Origin: Sphingopyxis sp.
Lineage (GTDB): Bacteria > Pseudomonadota > Alphaproteobacteria > Sphingomonadales > Sphingomonadaceae
Assembly: GCF_016793825.1 (NCBI RefSeq)
Contig: NZ_JAEULM010000023.1
Coordinates: forward strand, 80,880 to 144,879
Direction of reading: 5' to 3'
Length of the DNA stretch: 64,000 nucleotides
This document shows, one piece after another, positions 8,066 through 16,233 of the stretch (position 1 is the stretch's first letter; each line of letters begins with the position of its first letter). Under the pieces are notes generated by a model. The model worked only from the letters and a program-made list of their open reading frames with translations, was not told the origin of the DNA and did no database searches. A program made the position numbers and the translations under genes.

Positions 8066-10027
8066 ATGACTGCTGAGTCGCAACTGGCGGCGAACGGGGC
8101 GGGCTCTGGCCCGACTGCCGCCGCCGAAACGGTCCATTACGGACACGGGCACCATTCGGATGGCAAGCTGAAGCTTGCTGTCGGCGCGGTGGGTGTGGTG
8201 TTCGGCGACATCGGGACCAGCCCGCTTTACGCATTCCGCGAAACCTTTGCCGGCCACCATTCGATCGAGGCCGACCAGTTGCACATCTACGGCGTTCTGA
8301 GCCTGGTGTTCTGGTCGATGATGCTCGTCGTGACCTTCAAATATGTGCTGACGATCATGAAGGCCGACAACAAGGGAGAAGGCGGAAGCCTCGCGCTGCT
8401 TGCGCTGATCAGCCGGCAATCGGAGGGCAAGCGCTGGACCTGGCCGATCGTGCTGCTGGGCGTTTTCGCGACAGCGCTGTTCTATGGTGACAGCATGATC
8501 ACGCCGGCGATGTCGGTGCTTTCGGCGACGGAGGGTCTGCAATATGTGAGCCGCGGGTTCGAGCCCTATATCGTGCCGATCGCGCTCGCCATCCTGATCG
8601 GGCTATTCGCGATCCAGGCGCGCGGGACGGCGAAAGTCGGCATGCTTTTCGGGCCGATCATGCTGCTCTATTTCACGATGCTTGCGGTTCTAGGCGTCCT
8701 CCATATCGTCGATCATCCGTCGATTATCATGCATACGTTGAACCCCATCAATGCGATGCGCTTTTTCTATTATGACGGCTTTACCGCGTTCATCGCGCTG
8801 GGCGCGGTCGTTCTTGCGGTCACCGGCGCGGAGGCGCTCTACGCCGACATGGGGCATTTCGGGCGCGCTCCGATCGGACTGAGCTGGCTTTGCTTCGTGT
8901 TGCCGGCGCTGATGCTCAACTACATGGGGCAGGGCGCGATGGTTCTTGCGGCGGAGGTTGCTCCGACCGCGCAACTGATTCAAGATCCCTTCTTCCTGAT
9001 GATGCCGGACACGTGGCGCGTGCCGGTCGTGATCCTGGCGATGCTGGCGACGATCATCGCAAGCCAGGCAGTGATTTCAGGTGCCTTTTCGCTGACGCAA
9101 CAGGCGATCCAGTTGGGTTTCATGCCGCGCTTGCGGGTCGAGCATACGAGCGCATCGGCGCAGGGTCAGATCTATATCCCGGTAGTCAACTGGGGACTGA
9201 TGGTCATGGTCATCCTGCTCGTCCTGTTCTTTGGTTCGTCGAGCAATCTTGCCGCTGCCTATGGTATTGCGGTGACCGGCGCGATGTTCATCGATACCTG
9301 TCTGATGAGCGTTGTGCTGTTCGTGCTGTGGCGCTGGCCGGCGTGGAAGGCGCTGCCCGTACTCGCGGTCTTTTTCATCGTCGATATCGCCTATTTCGGG
9401 GCAAATCTGATCAAGGTGCCCGATGGCGGCTGGGTACCGCTGGCGATCGGGCTTATCATCTTTACCATGCTCACAACCTGGTCGCGCGGACGGAAGCTGA
9501 TGCAGCAGGAAATGGCGGAAGGCGCGATGCCGATCCCGGTGTTCGTGAAGTCTGCGGCGAACAGCGCGACGCGCGTTCCTGGCACGGCCGTGTTCATGAC
9601 ATCTTCGTCAGACGGGGTGCCGCACGCGCTGCTCCATAACTTGAAGCATAACAAGGTGCTGCACGAACGCATCATCCTGTTGACGATCAAGATCGCCGAT
9701 GTTCCGTTCGTTCCCGAGGCGAAGCTATGCCAGCTCGAAGCCTTGGGACAAGGTTTTCACCGGCTCATCTTGAATTATGGCTTCATGCAGCCGGTGGATG
9801 TGCCCGAGGCCTTGAAGCGCACGACGGGATGCGGCGGCGAATTCAAGATGCTGGAGACGAGTTTCTTCCTCTCGCGTCAGACGCTGATCGCTGCGAGCAA
9901 GCCCGGCATGCCGATCTGGCGCGAAAAGCTGTTCGCCTGGATGCTGCGCAATTCGGAAAGCGCGATGGAATATTTCCGCTTGCCGACAAATCGCGTGGTC
10001 GAACTGGGTAGCCAGGTCGCGATCTGA
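8066..10027 (+). CDS. kup: Low-affinity potassium transporter Kup
   Basis: The 653-residue protein has about twelve membrane helices and a C-terminal cytoplasmic domain. The family signature [19 protein letters not shown] lies near residues 42-60, with other Kup-specific stretches such as [15 protein letters not shown]. Kup takes up K+ with protons. An unusual His-rich stretch (HYGHGHH) precedes the first helix. It follows the ccm operon by 65 nt and looks like an independent gene. Confidence 0.96.
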   Translation: MTAESQLAANGAGSGPTAAAETVHYGHGHHSDGKLKLAVGAVGVVFGDIGTSPLYAFRETFAGHHSIEADQLHIYGVLSLVFWSMMLVVTFKYVLTIMKADNKGEGGSLALLALISRQSEGKRWTWPIVLLGVFATALFYGDSMITPAMSVLSATEGLQYVSRGFEPYIVPIALAILIGLFAIQARGTAKVGMLFGPIMLLYFTMLAVLGVLHIVDHPSIIMHTLNPINAMRFFYYDGFTAFIALGAVVLAVTGAEALYADMGHFGRAPIGLSWLCFVLPALMLNYMGQGAMVLAAEVAPTAQLIQDPFFLMMPDTWRVPVVILAMLATIIASQAVISGAFSLTQQAIQLGFMPRLRVEHTSASAQGQIYIPVVNWGLMVMVILLVLFFGSSSNLAAAYGIAVTGAMFIDTCLMSVVLFVLWRWPAWKALPVLAVFFIVDIAYFGANLIKVPDGGWVPLAIGLIIFTMLTTWSRGRKLMQQEMAEGAMPIPVFVKSAANSATRVPGTAVFMTSSSDGVPHALLHNLKHNKVLHERIILLTIKIADVPFVPEAKLCQLEALGQGFHRLILNYGFMQPVDVPEALKRTTGCGGEFKMLETSFFLSRQTLIAASKPGMPIWREKLFAWMLRNSESAMEYFRLPTNRVVELGSQVAI

Positions 10028-10146
10028 TCCGACCCTCTCATCCGGAACGACGAGGTTAACTTGTCGCAATGTCCGAATAAGCGTTTGAATATTCTGGCAG
10101 TCCTTGCGATGCAGGAGCGAACCCTGGGGTAGGGGCAAGCGGACGA

Positions 10147-10968
10147 ATGCAGGCGGCATACAACGACGCATCAAGTCTTCCGGTTCAGCCGGATCCCTTT
10201 GCGCTGATCTTTGGTAATGCGGCGGAGGACCAGCCACCGGCCGGCCTCGAGACCAGGCTGCGCCACATGGGGCTGAGGCCCGAACTCGTGGCGGGCGACC
10301 ATGTCCCAGCCGTGAATATCGCCGGACCGCTCTACAGGCTGCGTCTCGCATCGGTCTCCATCCTCGTTGGGCTGCCGTCGGATGAAGCTTTCGACCTCGC
10401 CGATCCGCGGAATCCATCGACAAGCCTGTTGGCTGCCAGCCTGCCCCCCGAGTGGCGTACGACCGGCCAATGCTGGGTGTTTGTTCCCGAGCGCGATGAC
10501 ATCGCAGACCCGTCGCCCACCCGAATGCGTGAGCTTTTCAAGATGATGGCGTTGCTGATCGACCTGTTCGGCGCGGGTCACATCTTCTGGTCGCCAGCGC
10601 GGCTATGGTCGGACGCGCCACAGCTTCGCGCCTCGATCGCCGAGATGCTGAAGAGTGGGATGCCGCCGGTGCTGCATCTGGTTGCCTTCCGCCATGGTGA
10701 AACGGGGGCGGGTGAGGTCGTGCGGACGCGAGGGCTGACGCTGTTTGGTGGGCAGGAGATCGAAGGCCGGATGCCGCCGGGCTGGACGGTGGCCGAGATG
10801 GTCAAGCGCCTCGCGCGGTTGTCGCTTGATATCGTTTTGAGTGGTCCCGTTATCGAGCCACGGCGCGTGCGCGGGCTTGAGGCTGGCGAATGGGTGCTGC
10901 TGTCGCCGCGGGACGGCAGCGATGGGCATCGGACGTTGTTGGTCGAGTTCGGCAGCGATTTTGGATGA
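10147..10968 (+). CDS. Uncharacterised protein, DUF4261-like in outline
   Basis: The 273-residue soluble protein has no signal peptide or membrane segment. Stretches such as LIDLFGAGHIFWSPARLW, GMPPVLHLVAF and LTLFGGQEIEG are reminiscent of DUF4261-type proteins, but that match is from memory and weak. Its stop overlaps the start of the AHH nuclease gene by ATGA, so the two are translated together. The gene is separated from kup by about 120 nt. Function is unknown. Confidence 0.7.
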   Translation: MQAAYNDASSLPVQPDPFALIFGNAAEDQPPAGLETRLRHMGLRPELVAGDHVPAVNIAGPLYRLRLASVSILVGLPSDEAFDLADPRNPSTSLLAASLPPEWRTTGQCWVFVPERDDIADPSPTRMRELFKMMALLIDLFGAGHIFWSPARLWSDAPQLRASIAEMLKSGMPPVLHLVAFRHGETGAGEVVRTRGLTLFGGQEIEGRMPPGWTVAEMVKRLARLSLDIVLSGPVIEPRRVRGLEAGEWVLLSPRDGSDGHRTLLVEFGSDFG

Positions 10969-11453
10969 GGGGCGGTGGCTGGCGAGGCGCGCCATCGCCG
11001 CAGCCGGGGTTCCAACGCCATCATCTGGTTCCCGTCGCGCTGCTCCGCCGGTCGCAGATGGCCTCGATGTTTGAGCATTTGCGCGTCGAAGGCTTCGCTC
11101 TCCAGCATTTTGGCAGTAACGGACTGGTGCTTCCAGCGTCCGAAGCGGCGGCGCTATGGTTGGGCCACGCGCTTCATCGTGGCCCACACCGCGGCTATAA
11201 TGATGTGATGGCGGCGAGGGTCGAACGCATTCGCGTGCATTTTACCGTGCAAGCGCCGATCGATCTGCGGATGGCGCGACGTACGGCGGTCATGCGGTTG
11301 CGGCTGTTGCAGGACGCGATGCGACGCGCGCTGACTGACCGGCATGGCGGTACCTTCTGGCTCAACCGCCACGATCCGATGCGGCTTTTTGCCGACCGGC
11401 CGTACCTGGACGAGGCGATCGATCGGCTGTTCGCCGAGCCGTTCAGAGCCTGA
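10965..11453 (+). CDS. AHH-family (HNH/Endo VII superfamily) nuclease
   Basis: The 162-residue protein carries the hallmarks of the AHH nuclease family: a His-His pair at 19-20 (FQRHHLVPV), the NGLVLP segment with Asn52, and a terminal HRGPH motif (71-75) followed by a helical segment. Such domains occur mainly as toxin tips in polymorphic toxins, but here the domain is alone with a short N-terminus and no secretion signal. The ATG at 10965 overlaps the stop of the preceding gene, and no ribosome-binding site is needed if translation is coupled. Its 3' end overlaps the opposing nitronate monooxygenase gene by 11 nt. Confidence 0.8.
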   Translation: MRGGGWRGAPSPQPGFQRHHLVPVALLRRSQMASMFEHLRVEGFALQHFGSNGLVLPASEAAALWLGHALHRGPHRGYNDVMAARVERIRVHFTVQAPIDLRMARRTAVMRLRLLQDAMRRALTDRHGGTFWLNRHDPMRLFADRPYLDEAIDRLFAEPFRA

Positions 11454-12414
11454 CTTTCGCTTCGAGCTCGCGGCGTGCGGCGATGTACTGTGCTTCGAGT
11501 TCGGCGACGAATTCGGCGACGGGACGGACGGCCGTCACGGAGCCGATGCCCTGACCCGAACCCCAGATGTCCTTCCACGCCTTGACTTTCGTGTTGCCGC
11601 CCGATCCGAAATTCATCGTCTTGAGATCGCCTTCGGGCAGATTGTCGGGATCCATACCCGCCGCGACGATCGACTGGCGAAGATAGTTGCCGTGAACTCC
11701 GGTGAAGAGGTTCGAATAAACGATGTCGCCCGCGCGGCCTTCGACGATGCCGTTTTTGTAGCCCTCTTCGGCATTGGCCTCTGCGGTCGCGATGAAGGCG
11801 CTGCCGATATAGGCAAGGTCGGCGCCACAGGCCTGGGCGGCAAGGATCGATCGGCCATGTCCGATAGCGCCAGAGAGCGCGACGGGGCCGTCGAACCATT
11901 CGCGAATTTCCTGCACCAGCGCGAACGGCGACTGACGCCCGGCATGGCCGCCGGCCCCCGCCGCCACGGGGATCAGCCCGTCGGCGCCCTTTTCCACCGC
12001 CTTGCGGGCAAACCGGTCGTCGATCACGTCGTGGAGCGTGATGCCGCCCCAGCTGTGAACGGCCTGGTTGAGCTCTTCCCGGGCACCCAGTGACGTGATG
12101 GTGATCGGCACCTTCCACTTGGCGCAGGTCGCGATATCCTGTTCGAGCCGGTCGTTCGATTTATGGACGATCTGGTTCACGGCGTAAGGTGCCGAGGGGC
12201 GATCGGGATTGTCGCGATCCCACGCCGCGAGTTCCTCGGTGATCTGATGGAGCCATTCGTCGAGCAGGGTCTGCGGCCGGGCATTCAGCGCCGGGAAGCT
12301 GCCGACGACCCCCGCCTTGCACTGGGCGATGACCAGGTCCGGCCCGGAAACGATGAACAACGGCGAACCGATGACGGGCAGGCGCAGGCGGTCGAAGATC
12401 GGGGGAAGGGCCAT
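11443..12414 (-). CDS. Nitronate monooxygenase family flavoprotein
   Basis: The 323-residue TIM-barrel protein shows the 2-nitropropane dioxygenase family pattern: N-terminal RLPVIGSPLFIVSGP, the central AAGAGGHAGRQSPFAL loop with the catalytic-type His, and the FMN phosphate-binding ALSGAIGHGRSILAA. It ends with the long C-terminal helix. It probably oxidises alkyl nitronates such as propionate 3-nitronate, but related proteins have other roles. It lies 98 nt downstream of a nitrilase-family gene and may be co-transcribed. Confidence 0.9.
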   Translation of the reverse strand: MALPPIFDRLRLPVIGSPLFIVSGPDLVIAQCKAGVVGSFPALNARPQTLLDEWLHQITEELAAWDRDNPDRPSAPYAVNQIVHKSNDRLEQDIATCAKWKVPITITSLGAREELNQAVHSWGGITLHDVIDDRFARKAVEKGADGLIPVAAGAGGHAGRQSPFALVQEIREWFDGPVALSGAIGHGRSILAAQACGADLAYIGSAFIATAEANAEEGYKNGIVEGRAGDIVYSNLFTGVHGNYLRQSIVAAGMDPDNLPEGDLKTMNFGSGGNTKVKAWKDIWGSGQGIGSVTAVRPVAEFVAELEAQYIAARRELEAKVRL

Positions 12415-12512
12415 GAATCACACTCTCCGGTTGCGGTTTGAAACTTACCTTAACGTAAAGGGAAGGTCACGCAAGGGGGGACGAGCCCGCAATATCGATA
12501 GCGCGCCGATGC

Positions 12513-13406
12513 CTAGTCGATCCAGTCGACGCGATAGAGGTCGAGCCTGCGATCGGCGAGATTCCGTACCGCGCCGCTTGCCCGAGCCCGCCGCAGGTCC
12601 GTCATCGACAGGTCGGCGACGGCCATGCCTTCGGTGTTCGGGGTGACCTCGGCGGCGATACCATCGCGGGCGAACGGCATGTCCGACGGAGTCAGGATCG
12701 CGCTTTCGGCGTGGTGGATGTCCATGTTGAAGACGTTGGGCAGATTGCCGGTGACGCCCGCGGTGACGACATAGCATTGATTCTCCACCGCTCGCGCGGC
12801 GCAGCAATAGCGGACGCGGAGGTGGCCGCGGCGATCGTCGGTGCAATAGGGAACGAAGAGGATTTCGGCGCCCTGATCGACGAGACGGCGGGGCAGTTCC
12901 GGAAATTCGCTGTCGTAGCAGATCATGATGCCGATCGGACCGCAGTCGGTGGGGATCACATCGGCGTCGCGGGCCGTGCCGCCCTCGATCCCCCAGGCCT
13001 CCCGTTCGGACGGGGTGGGGTGAAGCTTGTCGCGGTGATGGGCGGTGCCGTCGCGGAGAAAGACGTGGCAGCGGTTGCGGGTCGCGCCGCTGGCGATGCG
13101 GACGGGGTGCGAACCGGCGACGATGTTGAGGCGATGCTGCTGCGCAAGGCGGGCCATGAATGCGGCGAAGCGCGGCGTGGCGGCATCGATCGCGGCCATG
13201 GCCTCGGCGGCGGGGAGGCGTTCGCCCGACGACAGCAATTGCATCGGGAAAAGTTCGGGGAACAGGATGAAGTCGCAGCCATAATCGGCGGCGGAGGTCA
13301 CGAAATAATCGACCTGCCGCTCGAAAGCGTCGGGACCGGAAAGGCCGCGCAGGCCGTATTGAACGGTGGCGACGCGGATGGTGTCGGGCTGGGTCTGTGC
13401 GGTCAT
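12513..13406 (-). CDS. Carbon-nitrogen hydrolase (nitrilase superfamily)
   Basis: The 297-residue protein has the full catalytic triad of the superfamily: Glu in LFPELFPMQ, Lys in HRDKLHPTPSE and Cys in MICYDSEFPELPR. A further conserved RARAVENQ-like element reads CAARAVENQCYV. Members hydrolyse amides or nitriles. The insertion and sequence around the active site look like the branch often found fused to or near GNAT acetyltransferases, so an amidase is likelier than a true nitrilase. Substrate is unknown. Confidence 0.9.
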   Translation of the reverse strand: MTAQTQPDTIRVATVQYGLRGLSGPDAFERQVDYFVTSAADYGCDFILFPELFPMQLLSSGERLPAAEAMAAIDAATPRFAAFMARLAQQHRLNIVAGSHPVRIASGATRNRCHVFLRDGTAHHRDKLHPTPSEREAWGIEGGTARDADVIPTDCGPIGIMICYDSEFPELPRRLVDQGAEILFVPYCTDDRRGHLRVRYCCAARAVENQCYVVTAGVTGNLPNVFNMDIHHAESAILTPSDMPFARDGIAAEVTPNTEGMAVADLSMTDLRRARASGAVRNLADRRLDLYRVDWID

Positions 13407-13486
13407 CGCCGGCTTTTAAGCCATCCCGGCCCGCAAAGGGAAGGCCTGCCCGGGCGAAGGCGCCGGTCCATCCGAGGCACCCGCGG

Positions 13487-13702
13487 TCAGCCGTTCGCCG
13501 AACCAGCCGCGCGATGCACCGCCGCCGCGAGCTTTTCCTTTTCGGCGCGCAGCGTTTCGGTGTGGAGCAGCTTGTCGGCCATCGCCTGCCACGCCGCGGC
13601 GGCGCGCAGATTGCGGTCGCGGACCTGGGTCAGTTGCGACGTGCCTGCCTCTGCCGTGCATTTTTCGGCCTGGGCGAGGTAGAAATCGATGGTGGCCGAC
13701 AT
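13487..13702 (-). CDS. Small conserved-type hypothetical protein
   Basis: The 71-residue, wholly helical protein (MSATIDFYLAQAEKC...) has an Ala/Glu/Lys-rich amphipathic pattern and no membrane segment. Proteins of this style are common as small orphans in sphingomonads. It has a plausible ribosome-binding site (AAAGGAAG) and the strong third-position G+C bias of its neighbours, which supports coding. Function is unknown. Confidence 0.7.
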   Translation of the reverse strand: MSATIDFYLAQAEKCTAEAGTSQLTQVRDRNLRAAAAWQAMADKLLHTETLRAEKEKLAAAVHRAAGSANG

Positions 13703-13723
13703 GGCTGCTTCCTTTGATTGCGG

Positions 13724-13876
13724 TCAATCGACCATTTCGGCGATCAGACGCCGGAGCTCGCGGCGCGAGAGCGTGGGACGGCGGCGGTGCGACGTGGATG
13801 TCGCGATCGCCTTGCCGGCCATCGGCAGTGCGCTGAGAGCGGGAAAAATCGAATGGGTAGAATTCATAGTCATCAT
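13724..13876 (-). CDS. Small basic hypothetical protein
   Basis: This 50-residue ORF starts at one of three closely spaced ATG codons (13876, 13873, 13867). It ends with a strongly basic helix-like tail (RRRPTLSRRELRRLIAEMVD). A longer reading from an upstream GTG adds only a low-complexity Arg-rich stretch overlapping the infA end and is less likely. No family is recognised. Confidence 0.5.
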   Translation of the reverse strand: MMTMNSTHSIFPALSALPMAGKAIATSTSHRRRPTLSRRELRRLIAEMVD

Positions 13877-13910
13877 CTTTATCTTTATTCTGAGTGTTCT
13901 GGTTGTTGGA

Positions 13911-13933
13911 GGCCGGCGCCGTTTGCGCCGGTC
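13911..13933. terminator. G+C-rich hairpin downstream of infA
   Basis: Positions 13911-13919 and 13925-13933 pair over nine bases with one G-T, around a five-base loop. It lies between the infA stop (14009) and the next minus-strand start (13876), where a terminator is expected. No U-run follows on the minus strand, so a terminator role is tentative. Confidence 0.35.
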
Positions 13934-14008
13934 TCTTGATCGGGCGGCGCCTTTGGCGCTCGCCCTGTCGGTCGGGACCGGCGCATTCACGCCGACCCCA
14001 TCCGCGCA

Positions 14009-14266
14009 TCAGCGCCGTTTGCGCTGAGCGGCCGTGACCGGCCCGCCGCCGCGTTCGCGGTAGACGAGACGGCCCTTGGTCAGGTCATAAGGCGTCATTT
14101 CGACGCGGACGGCATCGCCGACGACCGACCGGATGCGGAAACGCCGCATCCGACCGGCCGTGTAGACGATGACGCGATGACCGTTTTCGAGCACGACGCC
14201 AAAGCGGCCGTCGGGCAGGATCTCGTCGATCTGCCCCTCGAAGGTCATCAGTTCCTCTTTGGCCAA
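14009..14266 (-). CDS. infA: Translation initiation factor IF-1
   Basis: The 85-residue protein has the S1/OB fold of IF-1: [24 protein letters not shown] at the start and the conserved [25 protein letters not shown]. It binds the ribosomal A site during initiation. It is a little longer than the common 72 residues because of a Gly-rich basic tail ([16 protein letters not shown]). It starts 4 nt after the cold-shock gene, so the two form an operon. Confidence 0.95.
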   Translation of the reverse strand: MAKEELMTFEGQIDEILPDGRFGVVLENGHRVIVYTAGRMRRFRIRSVVGDAVRVEMTPYDLTKGRLVYRERGGGPVTAAQRKRR

Positions 14267-14270
14267 AGGG

Positions 14271-14477
14271 TCAGGCCGACTGGAGGTTGACTGCCGAGGT
14301 CTTGCCGTTCCGGCCGGTTTCCAGGTCGTACGAAACGCGCTGGTCCTTGCTGAGCGAGGTCATGCCGGCATTCTGGACGGCGGTGATGTGGACGAAATTG
14401 TCGCCCGAACCATCTTCGTTCTCGATGAAGCCATAGCCTTTGTCGATGCTGAAGAATTTTACGGTGCCGATCGGCAT
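14271..14477 (-). CDS. Cold-shock domain protein
   Basis: The 68-residue protein has the cold-shock domain with RNP-1 (KGYGFIENE) and RNP-2 (NFVHITAV). It binds single-stranded RNA and DNA and acts as an RNA chaperone. The ATG at 14477 has AAAGGAAA about 7 nt upstream. A G+C-rich hairpin (CCGGC-loop-GCCGG, about 14509-14525) lies in the leader. infA follows within 4 nt, tying initiation factor synthesis to a cold-shock-type gene. Confidence 0.93.
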   Translation of the reverse strand: MPIGTVKFFSIDKGYGFIENEDGSGDNFVHITAVQNAGMTSLSKDQRVSYDLETGRNGKTSAVNLQSA

Positions 14478-14676
14478 GGGTCGTTTCCTTTCACGGAAAT
14501 AGATGATCCCCCGGCAAAACGCGCCGGTGGAGCTGGTAGCGTGTGAAGGGAAGAATCCGCCGCCTGGGGATAAACCCGCGGGCATCAAATTTCCGTCGCA
14601 GGCGACGTTAGCTTTCCGAATATGGCGCATTTCCGTGAAAAGTCAAGGTTTGGGGGATTTCGTCCCGCACGATATC

Positions 14677-14776
14677 GTCATTCCCGCGAACGCGGGAACC
14701 CGGTTGCAACTTTTCCTTGTAGGGCTGCCGCGCTGTTCGATTTGCTTCGCCGGGCCCCCGCTTTTGCGGGGATGAC
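14677..14776. repeat. Pair of REP-like palindromes in a 315-nt gap
   Basis: Two inverted hairpin units, at 14677-14701 and 14755-14776, begin or end in GTCAT/ATGAC and have C-rich/G-rich arms. They face each other like a BIME. Similar units recur at 24437, 28410, 35906, 40475, 44658 and 47861. They fill much of the gap between the HTH gene and the cold-shock gene. The rest of that gap is the cold-shock leader. Confidence 0.6.
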
Positions 14777-14792
14777 GAGGATGGGGGGACCG

Positions 14793-15752
14793 TTAACCGC
14801 TGGCATTTTTCCGCACCTTTTCGTCCTCCGGCGCCGCGTCGTTCGCCGGGGCGGGGAGGGCGAAGAAGGCGCGGCGGGCGGCCTCGCCGGCACGGCGGAG
14901 CGGGGCGACGGCTTGGGCAAAAGCGGCGTCGAGGGCGATTTCCTCGTCAAGGTCGAGGGTGCGTTCATAATCGTCATCGCCGAACCGGCCCTCCTCGGTC
15001 CCGGCGAAGTCATCGGGCGGGGGGAAGTTGGTGCGCCATTCGCCATGCTGCTGGTCGTGCCAGACGGTCATCGCGGCGGCTTCTTCCTCTGGCGTCGGTT
15101 CGTCGGCGGGGGCTTCGTCGGAAACGGCAGAAATCTGCGCAACTTCATTCGCGATTCCGGTGCCGCGCCACAGGGCGGCGAGGGGGTTGGCGCGGTTGTC
15201 GCGGCCGGCGAGCCAGAGGGCGAGGGCGGCGCCATGGCCCCCGGCGTCCGTCCCGGCGCCGTCCGCCTGCCCACTGGCCGCGCCGGGTTCGATATCGAAC
15301 AGCGCGAGGAAGCCCGGCCAGTCGCCGGCGACGATCTGGGCCAGCATCTCTTCCCCTTCGCGGGCGCGGGTTTCGACCATGCGGTCGAGCCGCGCGAGCA
15401 TCGCGAGGCCGAGGCGGCTGTCGATGCGGCGGCGCTTCACAAAGCTGCGGCCGTCCTCGCGCTGCATCTCGGTCGTCTCGTCATGCCCCCAGATCGCGCG
15501 GTCGAGCAGTTCGTCGACGAGCCGCCCGCGCGCGATCAGCAGCGCCGCCGCGCAGCCAAGCCGGAAGGCCGCCCCCTCGGGCCGCTGTTTGAGCTGATAG
15601 ACGGCGGCGGGCGACATGCAGACCTTCGCCGCCGAAATCTTCACCGACCCGTTGGTGGCGAACGCCTCCAGAAAGTCGCGCTGGAGCCGCGGCGTCCAGT
15701 GATAGCTGCCGGGGGCGGGAATATGCGCGGGATTATGCGGGGCGTCGTCCAT
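14793..15752 (-). CDS. HTH-containing conserved hypothetical protein
   Basis: The 319-residue protein has an N-terminal helix-turn-helix-like region (about residues 20-65, FLEAFATNGSVKISAAKVC then SPAAVYQLKQR). This resembles small-terminase or homeodomain-type HTHs. A central helical stretch and a very acidic C-terminal half (PTPEEEAAAMTV, EEGRFGDDDYERTLDLDEE) follow. The ATG at 15752 is preceded by AAAGGACG, so longer readings are not used. It may bind DNA, but no regulatory target is visible. Confidence 0.75.
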   Translation of the reverse strand: MDDAPHNPAHIPAPGSYHWTPRLQRDFLEAFATNGSVKISAAKVCMSPAAVYQLKQRPEGAAFRLGCAAALLIARGRLVDELLDRAIWGHDETTEMQREDGRSFVKRRRIDSRLGLAMLARLDRMVETRAREGEEMLAQIVAGDWPGFLALFDIEPGAASGQADGAGTDAGGHGAALALWLAGRDNRANPLAALWRGTGIANEVAQISAVSDEAPADEPTPEEEAAAMTVWHDQQHGEWRTNFPPPDDFAGTEEGRFGDDDYERTLDLDEEIALDAAFAQAVAPLRRAGEAARRAFFALPAPANDAAPEDEKVRKNASG

Positions 15753-15810
15753 CGATTCGTCCTTTCGGTTGGGTGAAACCGACAGAATGAACCATATGGG
15801 TGAAATGTAG

Positions 15811-15839
15811 GAAAGGGCGATTTTCCGGATCGCCCTTTC
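15811..15839 (-). terminator. Rho-independent-type terminator of the thioesterase gene
   Basis: Eleven base pairs form between 15811-15821 and 15829-15839 around a seven-base loop, directly after the thioesterase stop at 15841-15843. On the minus strand the 3' arm ends in CCCTTTCC, which gives a short U-run. It would close the metE-thioesterase transcript. Confidence 0.7.
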
Positions 15840-15840
15840 G

Positions 15841-16233
15841 TCAGTTTTCAAGCGGCGCGACCGGTCGAGGCCGACGGTCTGGCCCAACTGCGACAAAGAC
15901 GAAAGTGGCGTGGGTTACCTTGAGACCCTCGTCCGAATGGCGATCACGGGCCCAGGTTTCGACCTCGACATGCATCGAACTGCGGCCGACCTTGATCAGG
16001 CGGCCGAAGACCGAGACCTCGTCGCCGACGAAAACGGGGCGGTGGAAGGACATGCCTTCCACCGAGATCGTCACCGCGCGGCCGCGTGCGTGGAGCGAGG
16101 CAACCGAGGAAGCGGCAAGGTCCATCTGCGCCATCAACCAGCCGCCGAAAACGTCGCCATAGACATTTGCGTTGGCTGGCATGGCGGTAACGCGGATGGC
16201 CGGCTGGCATGTCGGCATGACGTCATTTTGCAT
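15841..16233 (-). CDS. Hotdog-fold acyl-CoA thioesterase (YciA-like)
   Basis: The roughly 130-residue protein has the hotdog signature AMPANANVYGDVFGGWLMAQMDLAA with the catalytic Asp region, and VEGMSFHRPVFVGDEV. It hydrolyses acyl-CoA thioesters, and YciA-type enzymes have broad specificity. The ATG at 16233 is preferred. A GTG at 16242 and an ATG at 16218 are alternatives. The start overlaps the metE 3' end by 11 nt, so the gene is probably co-transcribed with metE. Confidence 0.88.
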   Translation of the reverse strand: MQNDVMPTCQPAIRVTAMPANANVYGDVFGGWLMAQMDLAASSVASLHARGRAVTISVEGMSFHRPVFVGDEVSVFGRLIKVGRSSMHVEVETWARDRHSDEGLKVTHATFVFVAVGPDRRPRPVAPLEN

